Assembly (NCBI RefSeq): GCF_003710935.1
Contig: NZ_RHHS01000015.1
Coordinates: 186,001 to 250,000 of the forward strand
DNA length: 64,000 bases
Reading direction: 5' to 3'
Origin: Brevibacillus gelatini
Lineage (GTDB): Bacteria; Bacillota; Bacilli; Brevibacillales; Brevibacillaceae
Shown one piece after another: positions 55,290-64,000 of the stretch; position 1 is the first letter of the stretch, and the number at the start of each line of letters is the position of its first letter. The translations under genes and the position numbers were made by a program. Below the pieces are notes generated by a model that was not told the DNA's origin, ran no database searches, and worked only from the letters and a program-made list of their open reading frames with translations.

Positions 55290-55434
55290 AAATACGCATA
55301 ACAAAACCTACTCCATCCAGGAGCCGGATTCGGCTATATCGCTTGAGTGAACAGATGCAGTAACTTTCTTGCATACAAGGAAATAAGCATGCGAAAAAAC
55401 GCAATTGTTTTCCTTCTCGTGCAAGAAAGCTTAC
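55263..55434 (-). promoter_or_regulatory. Attenuation leader with alternative pairing segments
   Basis: Three related segments on the minus strand: A, GTAAGCTTTCTTGCA (55434-55420); B, TGCAAGAAAGTTAC (55373-55360); C, GTAACTTTCTTGCA (55276-55263) inside the terminator. B is exactly complementary to C over 14 bases (antiterminator). A can pair with B over TTTCTTGCA plus GTAA with a small bulge (anti-antiterminator). Confidence 0.85.
55288..55299 (-). CDS. Three-residue upstream ORF (MRI) in the ABC-F leader
   Basis: ATG CGT ATT TGA, with GGAG about 11 bases upstream. Its stop codon overlaps the first base pair of the terminator, so a ribosome stalled on it would cover the terminator's 5' arm. 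Tiny upstream ORFs are known before other ABC-F genes such as vmlR and lmo0919. Confidence 0.65.
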   Translation of the reverse strand: MRI

Positions 55435-55471
55435 TTCATCGGCTTCAACTCCAGTTCATCAAAGTACACTT

Positions 55472-55500
55472 ATTTTACCACGCCGTATGGTTTCGATCAA
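55472..55500 (-). promoter_or_regulatory. Promoter of the ABC-F leader
   Basis: Minus strand TTGATC (55500-55495), 17-base spacer, TAAAAT (55477-55472). This predicts a ~235-base leader before the ABC-F start. Confidence 0.8.
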
Positions 55501-55600
55501 CGATCCGGCACGCTCCACAGCAAATGTCCCGGTGCTGCCAGTCTGCGCGCAAGAGCGACTGCCTCTTGCTCGCCTGACGAGCCGGACCGGGTGCTTTTCG

Positions 55601-56977
55601 TCATTTGTTGCTGCTTGCGGCTTCGTTTTCCTTCAGCTCCAGCGGATTTTTCTCCAGGAAGTTGGTCGCAAAATGACCCGAGACAAAATCAGGATGCTCC
55701 AACAGTTTTTCGTGGAACGGAATCGTCGTGTGCACGCCTTCGATCACGAATTCGGCAAGCGCCCGCTTCATGCGAGCAATCGCTTCTTCGCGCGTTGTGC
55801 CCCACGCAATCAGCTTCGCGACCATGGAATCGTAAAACGGCGAAATCTCGTAGCCCGGATATACAGCGCTGTCTACGCGCACGCCGTAGCCTCCTGGCGG
55901 CAGGTAGTTGCGAACCTTCCCGGGGGATGGCATGAAGTTTTTCACAGGATTTTCCGCATTGATCCGGCATTCGATTGCCCAGCCGTTGATTTTGACGTCT
56001 TCCTGGGAAAAAGACAGCCGATTGCCTGCCGCGACCGAAATTTGCTCTTTGATAAGGTCGATGCCCGTAATCATTTCCGTAACCGGATGCTCGACCTGGA
56101 TGCGCGTGTTCATTTCCATGAAGTAAAACTGTCCATGCCGATCGAGCAAAAACTCGACGGTGCCCGCTCCATGGTACGAAACCGCCTTTGCGGCCGCGAC
56201 AGCCGCTTGTCCCATCCGCTCGCGCAGCTCCGGATCGAGTGCAGGAGATGGCGCTTCCTCCACCAGCTTCTGATGGCGACGCTGGATCGAGCAGTCCCGC
56301 TCGCCCAGGTGGACGACGTTGCCGTGCTTGTCGCCCATTACCTGAATTTCCACATGGCGCGGTTCCTCGACGTATTTTTCCAGATACACGCCCGCGTTGC
56401 CAAAAGCTGTTTCCGCCTCTTTTTGCGCCTGGCGAATCGCTTTTTCCAGCTCTTCGGCGTCATAGGCGACGCGCATGCCTCTGCCGCCTCCGCCCGCTGT
56501 CGCCTTGACGATGACGGGATAGCCGATTTTCTCGGCCACCTGCAGCGCTTCGTCGATGTCGTCGATCAGCCCGTCCGTGCCTGGGACGAGCGGCACATTC
56601 GCCGCGCTCATCGTCGCTTTGGCGACCGCCTTGTCTCCCATTTTTGTGATCGATTCCGGATCAGGGCCGATGAACGTAATGGAGCAATCCTGGCACAGTT
56701 GGGCAAACGAAGCGTTCTCCGCCAAAAAGCCGTAGCCGGGATGAATCGCATCCACGCCTGTGAGCAAGGCAACCGTCATGATCCGGGCCATGTTCAGGTA
56801 GCTGTCCTTGGACTCCTTCGGGCCGATACAATACGCTTCGTCAGCCAGTTCGACGTGCAGCGCTTCGCGGTCTGCTTCCGAGTAGACAGCGACTGTGGCG
56901 ATTCCCAGCTCCTGGCACGCCCGGATAATGCGCACGGCGATCTCGCCGCGATTGGCAATCAATACTTTCGTGAACAT
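55601..56977 (-). CDS. accC: Biotin carboxylase subunit of acyl-CoA carboxylase
   Basis: A 458-residue ATP-grasp enzyme that carboxylates biotin using bicarbonate. [17 protein letters not shown] at the N-terminus, glycine loop [13 protein letters not shown] (about 159-171), catalytic region [15 protein letters not shown] (about 287-301). Start follows AAGGAG. Last gene of the propionate operon, so it most likely serves a propionyl-CoA carboxylase rather than fatty acid synthesis. It lies 14 bases after the carrier-like gene. The biotin it carboxylates must be on another protein if the adjacent carrier is truly unmodified. Confidence 0.92.
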   Translation of the reverse strand: MFTKVLIANRGEIAVRIIRACQELGIATVAVYSEADREALHVELADEAYCIGPKESKDSYLNMARIMTVALLTGVDAIHPGYGFLAENASFAQLCQDCSITFIGPDPESITKMGDKAVAKATMSAANVPLVPGTDGLIDDIDEALQVAEKIGYPVIVKATAGGGGRGMRVAYDAEELEKAIRQAQKEAETAFGNAGVYLEKYVEEPRHVEIQVMGDKHGNVVHLGERDCSIQRRHQKLVEEAPSPALDPELRERMGQAAVAAAKAVSYHGAGTVEFLLDRHGQFYFMEMNTRIQVEHPVTEMITGIDLIKEQISVAAGNRLSFSQEDVKINGWAIECRINAENPVKNFMPSPGKVRNYLPPGGYGVRVDSAVYPGYEISPFYDSMVAKLIAWGTTREEAIARMKRALAEFVIEGVHTTIPFHEKLLEHPDFVSGHFATNFLEKNPLELKENEAASSNK

Positions 56978-56991
56978 AGGAACGCTCCTTC

Positions 56992-57453
56992 TTACTGTGG
57001 TTTGACGACCAGCAACGCTCTGCCGTAATCGACGAGTTGACCGTCTGGTACAAGCACTTCTGTTACGATCCCGGCCACAGGCGACACAATGTCAGACGAC
57101 AGTTGCAGCGCGTCCACGGTGCAGCGTCCGACTACCTCCTGTGCCTTGATCGCCTGGCCGACGGTTACTTCTGCGGAAAAGATGCCGACAGCCGTGGACA
57201 GGACAAGCTGTGTCCCTTCCTCTGGCGCTTTTTCCTCGGCGACGGCTTCGACCGGCTCTGCCGCAACCGTCGCCGCTGCTTCCTGAAAGCCTTGCTCGAC
57301 TTCGCTTGCTTGCTCAGGGAGCACGCCTGCCGCTATTGCGACAGGCTCGCTTTTTTTGATGACGATCCGGGTTTTGCCCTTTTGCCATTCCAGTTCCTCA
57401 ATGGAGGACTGGTTCACCAGCTTGATAAATTCACGCAGTTCATGCAGCTTCAT
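56992..57453 (-). CDS. Biotin carboxyl carrier-like protein lacking the biotinylation lysine
   Basis: A 153-residue AccB homologue: N-terminal [19 protein letters not shown], a Glu/Ala-rich linker (about 45-80) and a C-terminal biotinyl/lipoyl fold with the usual [15 protein letters not shown] and [19 protein letters not shown]. Where active carriers read EAMKLMNEI, this reads DALQLSSDI; the codon is CAA (Gln) in place of Lys. The Met before it is also changed, so this is not a single read error. It should not be biotinylated. It may be structural, or the operon may use the housekeeping carrier. Start follows GAGGGGAG. Confidence 0.9.
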   Translation of the reverse strand: MKLHELREFIKLVNQSSIEELEWQKGKTRIVIKKSEPVAIAAGVLPEQASEVEQGFQEAAATVAAEPVEAVAEEKAPEEGTQLVLSTAVGIFSAEVTVGQAIKAQEVVGRCTVDALQLSSDIVSPVAGIVTEVLVPDGQLVDYGRALLVVKPQ

Positions 57454-57470
57454 TCCAAGACGCTCCCCTC

Positions 57471-59021
57471 TTACAATGGGATGTTCCCATGCTTTTTATA
57501 TGGACGGTCTTCCTGCTTGTTTCGAAGCATCTCCAACGCTTGAGCGACCTTCAGGCGCGTCTCGCGCGGGTCGATCACATCGTCGACCATGCCCAGGCTG
57601 GCTGCGACGTACGGATTGGCGAACTTCTCGCGGTATAGCGCGATTTTTTCCGCACGCGTCGCCGCCGGGTTTTCGCTGCTCTCGATCTCCTTGGCAAAAA
57701 TGACATTGGCTGCGCCTTCCGGTCCCATCACGGCGATTTCCGCATTCGGCCAGGCGTAGACGATGTCCGCGCCAATCGACTTGGAGTTGAGCGCCACGTA
57801 AGCGCCGCCGTACGCCTTGCGCAAAATGACGGTGATCTTCGGCACAGTCGCTTCCGAATAGGCGTACAAAATTTTCGCGCCGTGGCGAATGATACCCCCG
57901 TGCTCCTGGTTGACCCCTGGGAAAAAGCCGGATACGTCCTCGAAGGTCAAAAGCGGGATGTTGAAGCAATCGCAGAAGCGGATGAACCGCGCCAGCTTGT
58001 CGGAGGAATGAATGTCGAGTCCTCCTGCCATCACCTTCGGCTGGTTGGCGATAATCCCGACGCTGTGGCCGTCGATGCGGGCCAGTCCGATGACGATGTT
58101 GCGCGCGAAGTTTGGCTGCACCTCCATGAAATCGCCAAAGTCGACGATTTTTTCGATCACCTTGCGCACATCGTACACTTTGGTGCTCTCGGCAGGTACC
58201 AGATCAATCAGTTCTTCCTGCCAATCCTTGCCGGCTTCTCCTTCCACTACAGGGGCGCGATCGCGGTTGTTTTGCGGCAGGAAACTGAGCAGCCTGCGCA
58301 CGCTTTCGAGTACCTCCTGCTCGGACTCGGCCGTGAAGTGGGCGTTGCCGCTGACAGTAGAATGCACACGTGCTCCGCCCAAATCTTCGGCGGAAATTTT
58401 CTCGCCTGTTACCGTTTCGATCACTTTCGGGCCAGTGATGAACATCTGGCTCGTCTTTTCCACCATGAACACGAAGTCGGTAATGGCCGGAGAGTAGACG
58501 GCGCCGCCAGCGCAAGGGCCGAGAATGACCGAAATTTGCGGGATGACGCCGGAGTAGATCGCATTGCGGTAAAAAATCGTACCGTAGCCGTCAAGCGAGC
58601 TGACGCCTTCCTGGATGCGCGCGCCGCCGGAGTCGTTCAGCCCGATGAACGGAGCGCCGTTTTTCGCCGCCAAATCCATCACCTTGGCGATTTTCATTGC
58701 GTGCATTTCACCGAGCGCGCCGCCAAACACGGTAAAATCTTGCGCGAACAAGTAGACAGGGCGTCCGTTGATTTTCCCGTAGCCCGTCACGACGCCTTCG
58801 CCGGGCGCTTCCATCTGGTCCAGCCCAAAGTGCGTGGCCCGGTGCTCGACAAACGGATTCAGCTCCACGAACGTGTCCGGGTCGAGCAGCAGCTCGATCC
58901 GCTCGCGGGCGGTCAGCTTGCCGCGGTTGTGCTGGGCATCAATGCGCGCATCGCCGCCGCCCAGCTGGATTTTAAATTTTCGTTCCATCAATTCGTCGAT
59001 TTTTTCGTACATATCGCTCAT
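57471..59021 (-). CDS. pccB: Carboxyltransferase subunit, propionyl-CoA carboxylase type
   Basis: A 516-residue member of the PccB/MmdA family, moving CO2 from carboxybiotin to propionyl-CoA to give methylmalonyl-CoA. N- and C-terminal crotonase-like halves: GGGDARIDAQHNRGKLTARE, GLNDSGGARIQEG (oxyanion glycines), GPCAGGAVYSPA and, in the second half, VSGFFPGVNQEHGGIIRHGAK and RKAYGGAYVALNSK. No membrane decarboxylase subunits accompany it, so a carboxylase is preferred over methylmalonyl-CoA decarboxylase. Start follows GGAAGAAGG. Confidence 0.92.
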   Translation of the reverse strand: MSDMYEKIDELMERKFKIQLGGGDARIDAQHNRGKLTARERIELLLDPDTFVELNPFVEHRATHFGLDQMEAPGEGVVTGYGKINGRPVYLFAQDFTVFGGALGEMHAMKIAKVMDLAAKNGAPFIGLNDSGGARIQEGVSSLDGYGTIFYRNAIYSGVIPQISVILGPCAGGAVYSPAITDFVFMVEKTSQMFITGPKVIETVTGEKISAEDLGGARVHSTVSGNAHFTAESEQEVLESVRRLLSFLPQNNRDRAPVVEGEAGKDWQEELIDLVPAESTKVYDVRKVIEKIVDFGDFMEVQPNFARNIVIGLARIDGHSVGIIANQPKVMAGGLDIHSSDKLARFIRFCDCFNIPLLTFEDVSGFFPGVNQEHGGIIRHGAKILYAYSEATVPKITVILRKAYGGAYVALNSKSIGADIVYAWPNAEIAVMGPEGAANVIFAKEIESSENPAATRAEKIALYREKFANPYVAASLGMVDDVIDPRETRLKVAQALEMLRNKQEDRPYKKHGNIPL

Positions 59022-59044
59022 CGTCCGACCTTCTTCCTGTTCCT

Positions 59045-60091
59045 CTATTTCATGATCGCTTTTTCGTAGATCGCTACCAGCTGCTGAACTGCGCTCGTCG
59101 GTGACAGCTCCCCGCTGGCGACAGACTGCTCAATCGCCGGAAGCATTTGCGCGACCTGCGGATTGCCGAAAAAGGTGGTGCGCAAATAGTCCTGCACCAT
59201 GCTGTGCATCCAGTCGCGCAGCTGCGCCTTGCGCCTGGCCGCGAAGCTGCCTGTTTTCATTGTCTTCTCGCGAAACTGTCCGATGACGTCCCAAATATCG
59301 GCAATGCCTTCGCCAGTAAGCGCCGAGCACATGTAAGCCTTCGTCTCCCAGCCGGATGTCGCAGGCTGCAAATAGTGCAAGACCCGGTTGTATTCGCCCT
59401 TGGCGATCAGCGCGCGGGTGCGGTTTTCCCCGTCTGCCTTGTTTATCACCAGCGCATCGGCGATTTCCATGATGCCTTTTTTGATGCCTTGCAGTTCGTC
59501 GCCTGCTCCCGTCAGCACGAGCAGCAAAAAGAAGTCGACCATCGACCTGACCGTTGTCTCGCTTTGCCCGACGCCGACTGTCTCGACCAAAATGACGTCG
59601 TAGCCTGCCGCTTCACAAATCAGCATCGTCTCCCGCGTCTTGCGGTTGACGCCGCCCAGCGTGCCGCCCGTCGCCGACGGCCGGATGAACGCCTGCGGAT
59701 TGCGCGACAACAGCTCCATCCGCGTCTTGTCCCCGAGAATGCTGCCGCCCGTCACCGTGCTGCTCGGATCGACCGCCAGCACAGCGACGCGGTGGCCTTT
59801 TTCGCACAGCATCGTGCCAAATGCCTCGATAAACGTACTCTTGCCCGCTCCCGGCACACCAGACACGCCAATGCGAATGGAATTTCCCGTGTGCGGCAAA
59901 AGCTGGCGGATAACCTCCTGGGCCATCTCCATATGGGCGGCGGAGTTGCTTTCGACAAGCGTAATCGCCTGCGCAAGCACGGTCCGGTTGTTTTCGCGCA
60001 CGCCCTGGACATACTGCTCGACGGAAAGGCGCGGGAGGCGAGCTTTGGAGGAAAAGTTCAGCGAAGCTTTGCCGTCTCCCCCTGCGCTCAT
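59045..60091 (-). CDS. meaB: MeaB, methylmalonyl-CoA mutase GTPase chaperone
   Basis: A 348-residue G3E-family GTPase that loads and protects the B12 cofactor of methylmalonyl-CoA mutase. P-loop GVPGAGKST (about 79-87), [18 protein letters not shown] (about 115-132), [10 protein letters not shown] (about 170) and NKAD (about 217). Its ATG overlaps the mutB stop (ATGA). Confidence 0.95.
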   Translation of the reverse strand: MSAGGDGKASLNFSSKARLPRLSVEQYVQGVRENNRTVLAQAITLVESNSAAHMEMAQEVIRQLLPHTGNSIRIGVSGVPGAGKSTFIEAFGTMLCEKGHRVAVLAVDPSSTVTGGSILGDKTRMELLSRNPQAFIRPSATGGTLGGVNRKTRETMLICEAAGYDVILVETVGVGQSETTVRSMVDFFLLLVLTGAGDELQGIKKGIMEIADALVINKADGENRTRALIAKGEYNRVLHYLQPATSGWETKAYMCSALTGEGIADIWDVIGQFREKTMKTGSFAARRKAQLRDWMHSMVQDYLRTTFFGNPQVAQMLPAIEQSVASGELSPTSAVQQLVAIYEKAIMK

Positions 60092-62271
60092 GAGCCAGCA
60101 GCCTCCAGACGTTTTACAACCTCTTGCAAAACGTGCTGCGCCGCTACCGGAATGACCGTACCCGGACCGAAGATGGCGGCAGCGCCATGCTCGCGCAAGA
60201 AATCGTAGTCCTGCGGCGGAATAACCCCTCCGACGACGACGACGATGTCCTCGCGCCCCAGCTTTTTCAGTTCCTCGACGAGCTGCGGCAGCAGCGTCTT
60301 GTGCCCTGCGGCGAGCGAACTGAACCCGATTACGTGTACGTCGTTTTCCACCGCTTGCTTGGCGGTTTCCTCCGGTGTCTGGAACAGCGGCCCGATGTCG
60401 ACGTCAAAGCCGAGGTCGGCAAAAGCAGTCGCGATCACTTTGGCGCCCCGGTCGTGCCCGTCCTGGCCCATTTTGGCGATCATGATGCGCGGGCGTCGGC
60501 CTTCCCACTGCTCGAACTCATCCGCCATCTTGCGCACCGCCGCCACTTCTTCGGCATCGGCGTATTCCGAACTGTAGATGCCGCTGACCGAGCGAATCAC
60601 CGCTTTGTGGCGGCCGACCACTTTTTCGTAGGCATCCGAAATTTCTCCGAGCGAAGCCCGTGCCCGCGCCGCTTCAATCGCCAGCGCAAGCAGGTTGCCT
60701 TCGCCTGTGCGCGCGCACTCCGTAATCGCCGCCAGAGCCGCCTGCACTCTCGCCTCGTCGCGGTTTTGGCGCAGCTCCTGCAAACGCCGGATTTGCGCCT
60801 CGCGCACCGCTGTATTGTCGACTTCGAGAATTTCCAGCGGGTCTTCCTTGTCCAGACGGTATTTGTTTACACCGATAATCGCTTCCTTCGCCGAATCGAT
60901 GTGCGCCTGGCGTCTCGCTGCCGCTTCCTCGATCTTCATTTTCGGCAGGCCTGTCTCAATTGCCTTGGCCATGCCGCCCAACGCTTCGATCTCTTCGATG
61001 TGCGCCCAAGCTCTTTCCACGAGCTGCTTCGTCAGCGATTCGACGTAGTACGAGCCTGCCCATGGATCGACGACCTTCGTAATCTGTGTCTCATCCTGCA
61101 AGAAAAGCTGTGTATTGCGCGCGATTCGCGCCGAAAAGTCCGTCGGCAGCGCGATGGCCTCGTCGAGTGCGTTCGTATGCAGGGACTGGGTATGCCCGAG
61201 CGCCGCTGCCATCGCTTCGATGCACGTCCGCACGACGTTGTTGTACGGGTCTTGCTCCGTCAGGCTCCAGCCGGATGTCTGCGAGTGGGTACGAAGCGCC
61301 ATCGACTTTTCGTTCTTCGGATTGAACTGCTTGATGAGGTTCGCCCAGATCAGGCGGGCTGCCCGCATTTTCGCGACTTCCATGAAGTAGTTCATGCCGA
61401 TTGCCCAGAAAAACGACAGGCGCGGTGCGAATGCGTCAATGTCAATTCCGGCGGCAAGTCCTGTGCGCACGTACTCCAGACCGTCTGCCAGCGTGTACGC
61501 CAGCTCGATGTCCGCCGTCGCTCCCGCCTCCTGCATATGGTAGCCGGAAATACTGATGCTGTTGAATTTCGGCATATGCTTTGAGGTGTAGGCGAAAATA
61601 TCGGAAATGATTTTCATCGACGCTTCCGGCGGATAAATGTACGTATTGCGCACCATGTATTCCTTCAAAATGTCGTTTTGGATCGTTCCGGTCAACTGTT
61701 CCTGCGAGACGCCCTGTTCCTCCGCCGCCACGATGTAGAACGCCATGATCGGCAGCACCGCTCCGTTCATCGTCATCGAAACCGACATTTTGTCCAGCGG
61801 AATCCCGTCGAACAAAATTTTCATGTCGAGAATCGAGTCTACCGCTACCCCGGCCTTTCCGACATCGCCTACGACCCGCGGATGGTCGGAATCGTAGCCG
61901 CGGTGCGTCGCGAGGTCAAAAGCAATCGACAGCCCTTTTTGTCCCGCTGCCAAATTGCGGCGGTAAAAGGCGTTGCTCTCCTCGGCTGTGGAGAAACCGG
62001 CATATTGGCGCACCGTCCACGGCTGCGTCACGTACATCGTCGGATACGGCCCGCGAAAATACGGCGGCAGGCCCGGCATGTAGCCCAGATGCGTCATGCC
62101 TTGCACGTCTTCTTTTGTATAGAGAGGCTTGACGGGAATTTGCTCCAGCGTCTGCCAAATTTGCTCATCCAAAAGCTTTTTCGCTTCGGCGGATGCCACC
62201 TGGCTTGGAAACAGGTCGGAAATGTCCCGGCTGCCCCGATACGGCACTTTGGAAAAATCAGGTCTGTTCAT
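60088..62271 (-). CDS. mutB: Methylmalonyl-CoA mutase large subunit
   Basis: A 727-residue adenosylcobalamin enzyme converting methylmalonyl-CoA to succinyl-CoA. The substrate TIM-barrel (about 60-560) includes [37 protein letters not shown] and [12 protein letters not shown]. The C-terminal B12 domain has the base-off motif DGHDRG (about 610) with GFSSLAAGH following. Stop and start overlap with both neighbours, giving strict coupling of mutA, mutB and meaB. Confidence 0.96.
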   Translation of the reverse strand: MNRPDFSKVPYRGSRDISDLFPSQVASAEAKKLLDEQIWQTLEQIPVKPLYTKEDVQGMTHLGYMPGLPPYFRGPYPTMYVTQPWTVRQYAGFSTAEESNAFYRRNLAAGQKGLSIAFDLATHRGYDSDHPRVVGDVGKAGVAVDSILDMKILFDGIPLDKMSVSMTMNGAVLPIMAFYIVAAEEQGVSQEQLTGTIQNDILKEYMVRNTYIYPPEASMKIISDIFAYTSKHMPKFNSISISGYHMQEAGATADIELAYTLADGLEYVRTGLAAGIDIDAFAPRLSFFWAIGMNYFMEVAKMRAARLIWANLIKQFNPKNEKSMALRTHSQTSGWSLTEQDPYNNVVRTCIEAMAAALGHTQSLHTNALDEAIALPTDFSARIARNTQLFLQDETQITKVVDPWAGSYYVESLTKQLVERAWAHIEEIEALGGMAKAIETGLPKMKIEEAAARRQAHIDSAKEAIIGVNKYRLDKEDPLEILEVDNTAVREAQIRRLQELRQNRDEARVQAALAAITECARTGEGNLLALAIEAARARASLGEISDAYEKVVGRHKAVIRSVSGIYSSEYADAEEVAAVRKMADEFEQWEGRRPRIMIAKMGQDGHDRGAKVIATAFADLGFDVDIGPLFQTPEETAKQAVENDVHVIGFSSLAAGHKTLLPQLVEELKKLGREDIVVVVGGVIPPQDYDFLREHGAAAIFGPGTVIPVAAQHVLQEVVKRLEAAGS

Positions 62272-64000
62272 CGTGAACTCACTCCTGTCCGCTCCTGAAG
62301 TTCTCGCAGCATCTCATAGCAATTCGTCCGCAGATGGATGCAGTCATCTACGCCAGCCGCCTTGTACGCGGCCAACTGCTCGGCGTCAGGCAACCCGGCA
62401 AGCAGCACGGTCATGTCGGCTGCTTCCTGCTTGAGCGCCTGGGCCAGTGTCGGCACCAGCTCGGGATAGCTCGCATCGTCGGAGCAGATGACGGTAATTT
62501 TCGCTCCGGAGGCGAGTGCCGCTTCCTTGGCTTCTGCGGCAGTGCCGTATGCTTGCGGACGCAAAACCGCAAAGCCACCGACGGCGAAAAACTCGGCGGC
62601 AAAATCCGCCCTCGCCTTATGCTTCGCCACAGGGCCGACTGCCGCGAGAAAGACGCTCGGGCGCTGTCCGGTTTTGTGCGTATATTCGTCCGCCTGCTTG
62701 CGGAGCGCTTCAAACGCCTCGGCCGCGCGGTGCGGACGCAGCGGGGCGATGACGGTCGCTGTTTGTCCGGAGCGGATCAGTGCTTTTGTGAGATCGCCCA
62801 CGGTCGCTCCGGCGAGCGCTGCCTGTACAGCCTGGCCGACCCAATCTTCTGTGTCATTCGCCAGCTTTGCCAACGCTTCGGTAAGCGCAGATGGTGCATT
62901 TTTCGCCCGATGCGCGCGCAGTTCGGCGATGCGCTGTTCATGCAGGAGAGGTGCTTCCTGCTGCGGCAACGGCTGCTCGGCCGGATTCGGATACATGTTC
63001 GTGCCGACGATGCGGCTTTTGCGCTCGGCGATGTCTTTTGCCTTGCGTGCAGCGCTCTCGGCAATCAAGTCTTGCGGGAAGCCTGTCGCAAGCGCACGGA
63101 TCATGCCGCCCTTTTCCTCCACCTGCAAAAACAGCTCCCACGCTTTTTTGGCCAGCTCATCCGTGAGCCATTCCACGTACCACGAGCCGCCGGCAGGGTC
63201 TGCCACCTTCGCCAGGTGCGCCTCCTGCTCCAAAATAATTTGCGTGTTGCGGGCGATGCGCCGGGAAAATTCGTTTGCCGGGCGAATCGCTTCGTCGAAC
63301 GCCGACACGTGCAGACTGTCTACCCCGCCGACGATTGCTGAAAACGCTTCCGTTGTCGCGCGCAGCATGTTGACGTACGGATCGTACACGGTTTTCGTCC
63401 AGGCGGCTGTCCGTGCGTGAATCTTCATCTTTTGCGCCTCAACCGAGCCTCCGTACGATGCGACGATGTTCGCCCACAGCAGCTTCGCGGCACGCAGCTT
63501 CGCGATTTCCATGAACACATCAGAGCCGACGGCAAAAGAAAACTGCATCCGGCCCGCCGCTTCCTCAATCGTCAGCCCGCGCTCCAGCATGGCCTGAATG
63601 TAATCAACACCCGTCGCAAGCGTAAACGCAAGCTCGGCAACGGCATGACCGCCGCTTTCGTAGTAGGCGTTGCCTTGGACGAGAATCGTCCTCAGCTGCG
63701 GCGCATGCTCGCTCGCCCAGTGCGTTACTTTCGCCATGGCGTCAAACGCCGTGTCCAGCGAGTACGCAACCTCGCCTTCTGCAAGCAGCGCTGCCACCGG
63801 ATCTTGGCCAATACAGCCGCGCAGCTTCTCTGCTTTTTGACCGTTTGCTTCCAGATGGGCCAACAACAGGGCAAATACCGGCAAGCCGAGCGGCCCGGTT
63901 TGAATGAACAGCGGCAGTTCCTCCAGATTCATGCCGCGCAGCGCTTCGCCCAGTTCCTCTGCAGAAAACAGGGAAACGCCCCCCGCTCCAATGTCCTCCG
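62268..64000 (-). CDS. mutA: Methylmalonyl-CoA mutase small subunit (partial)
   Basis: The last ~577 codons of the mutase beta subunit; the start lies beyond the right edge. It parallels MutB ([47 protein letters not shown]), but its C-terminal B12-like domain lacks the DxHxxG motif, as expected for the non-catalytic subunit. It overlaps mutB by four bases. Confidence 0.93.
   Translation of the reverse strand, partial: EDIGAGGVSLFSAEELGEALRGMNLEELPLFIQTGPLGLPVFALLLAHLEANGQKAEKLRGCIGQDPVAALLAEGEVAYSLDTAFDAMAKVTHWASEHAPQLRTILVQGNAYYESGGHAVAELAFTLATGVDYIQAMLERGLTIEEAAGRMQFSFAVGSDVFMEIAKLRAAKLLWANIVASYGGSVEAQKMKIHARTAAWTKTVYDPYVNMLRATTEAFSAIVGGVDSLHVSAFDEAIRPANEFSRRIARNTQIILEQEAHLAKVADPAGGSWYVEWLTDELAKKAWELFLQVEEKGGMIRALATGFPQDLIAESAARKAKDIAERKSRIVGTNMYPNPAEQPLPQQEAPLLHEQRIAELRAHRAKNAPSALTEALAKLANDTEDWVGQAVQAALAGATVGDLTKALIRSGQTATVIAPLRPHRAAEAFEALRKQADEYTHKTGQRPSVFLAAVGPVAKHKARADFAAEFFAVGGFAVLRPQAYGTAAEAKEAALASGAKITVICSDDASYPELVPTLAQALKQEAADMTVLLAGLPDAEQLAAYKAAGVDDCIHLRTNCYEMLRELQERTGVSSR

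Overview
The window looks like chromosomal DNA of a spore-forming Firmicute, most probably Brevibacillus. The grounds are strong AGGAGG-type ribosome binding sites, GC-rich Bacillales-type genes, a spore-coat-like CsxC-family protein, the Bacillus-style GlnK-GlnL/glsA-glnT and gltB/gltC arrangements, and a heterocycloanthracin-type bacteriocin cluster. This is inferred from gene content alone. I saw no rRNA, tRNA, CRISPR array, insertion sequence or phage gene. Both ends cut through genes: an MFS exporter at the left and the methylmalonyl-CoA mutase small subunit at the right.

Layout. 1-4850 (minus): Fur-box-controlled siderophore operon sbnA-sbnB-IucA/IucC synthetase-MFS exporter, which should make and use L-2,3-diaminopropionate. 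5327-7619: two probable spore-surface genes, one His-rich. 7825-8196: thioesterase. 8321-15160: LacI-regulated sugar or polyol uptake operon (regulator, TIM-barrel isomerase, Gfo/Idh/MocA dehydrogenase, binding protein, two permeases) without its own ATPase. 15305-18187: large GAF/PAS histidine kinase. 18422-23433: glutamine-sensing GlnK-GlnL and its divergent target operon glsA-glnT, with three TTTTGT repeats between them. 23446-27300: RNA-repair pair Pnkp-Hen1. 27520-32712: gluconate region (6-phosphogluconate dehydrogenase, RpiR regulator, GntK, GntP). 32917-38561: glutamate synthase large subunit with divergent gltC. 38590-38946: a decayed ybaK/ebsC gene. 39107-43131: kynA, DedA, a 49-residue membrane peptide and khtT-khtU.

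43216-49128 (minus) is a thiazole/oxazole-modified peptide (TOMM) cluster: an 80-residue precursor with a 15-cysteine tail, a TIGR03693-like maturation protein, a YcaO cyclodehydratase with a docking domain and a proline-rich tail, and a SagB-type dehydrogenase. 49375-53529: TVP38-like protein, WYL regulator with an HhH tail, alpha/beta hydrolase and two unknown genes. 53751-55500: Lsa-like ABC-F resistance gene behind a leader with a three-residue upstream ORF, an intrinsic terminator and an exactly complementary antiterminator. 55601-64000: propionyl-CoA to succinyl-CoA operon (mutA-mutB-meaB-carboxyltransferase-biotin carrier-like-biotin carboxylase), whose carrier-like protein has Gln where the biotinylated Lys should be.

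The observations most worth following are the bacteriocin precursor, the ABC-F leader, the carrier lacking its biotin lysine, the divergent Pnkp-Hen1 pair, the GlnL repeats, the LacI gene without a normal start codon and the ybaK pseudogene.
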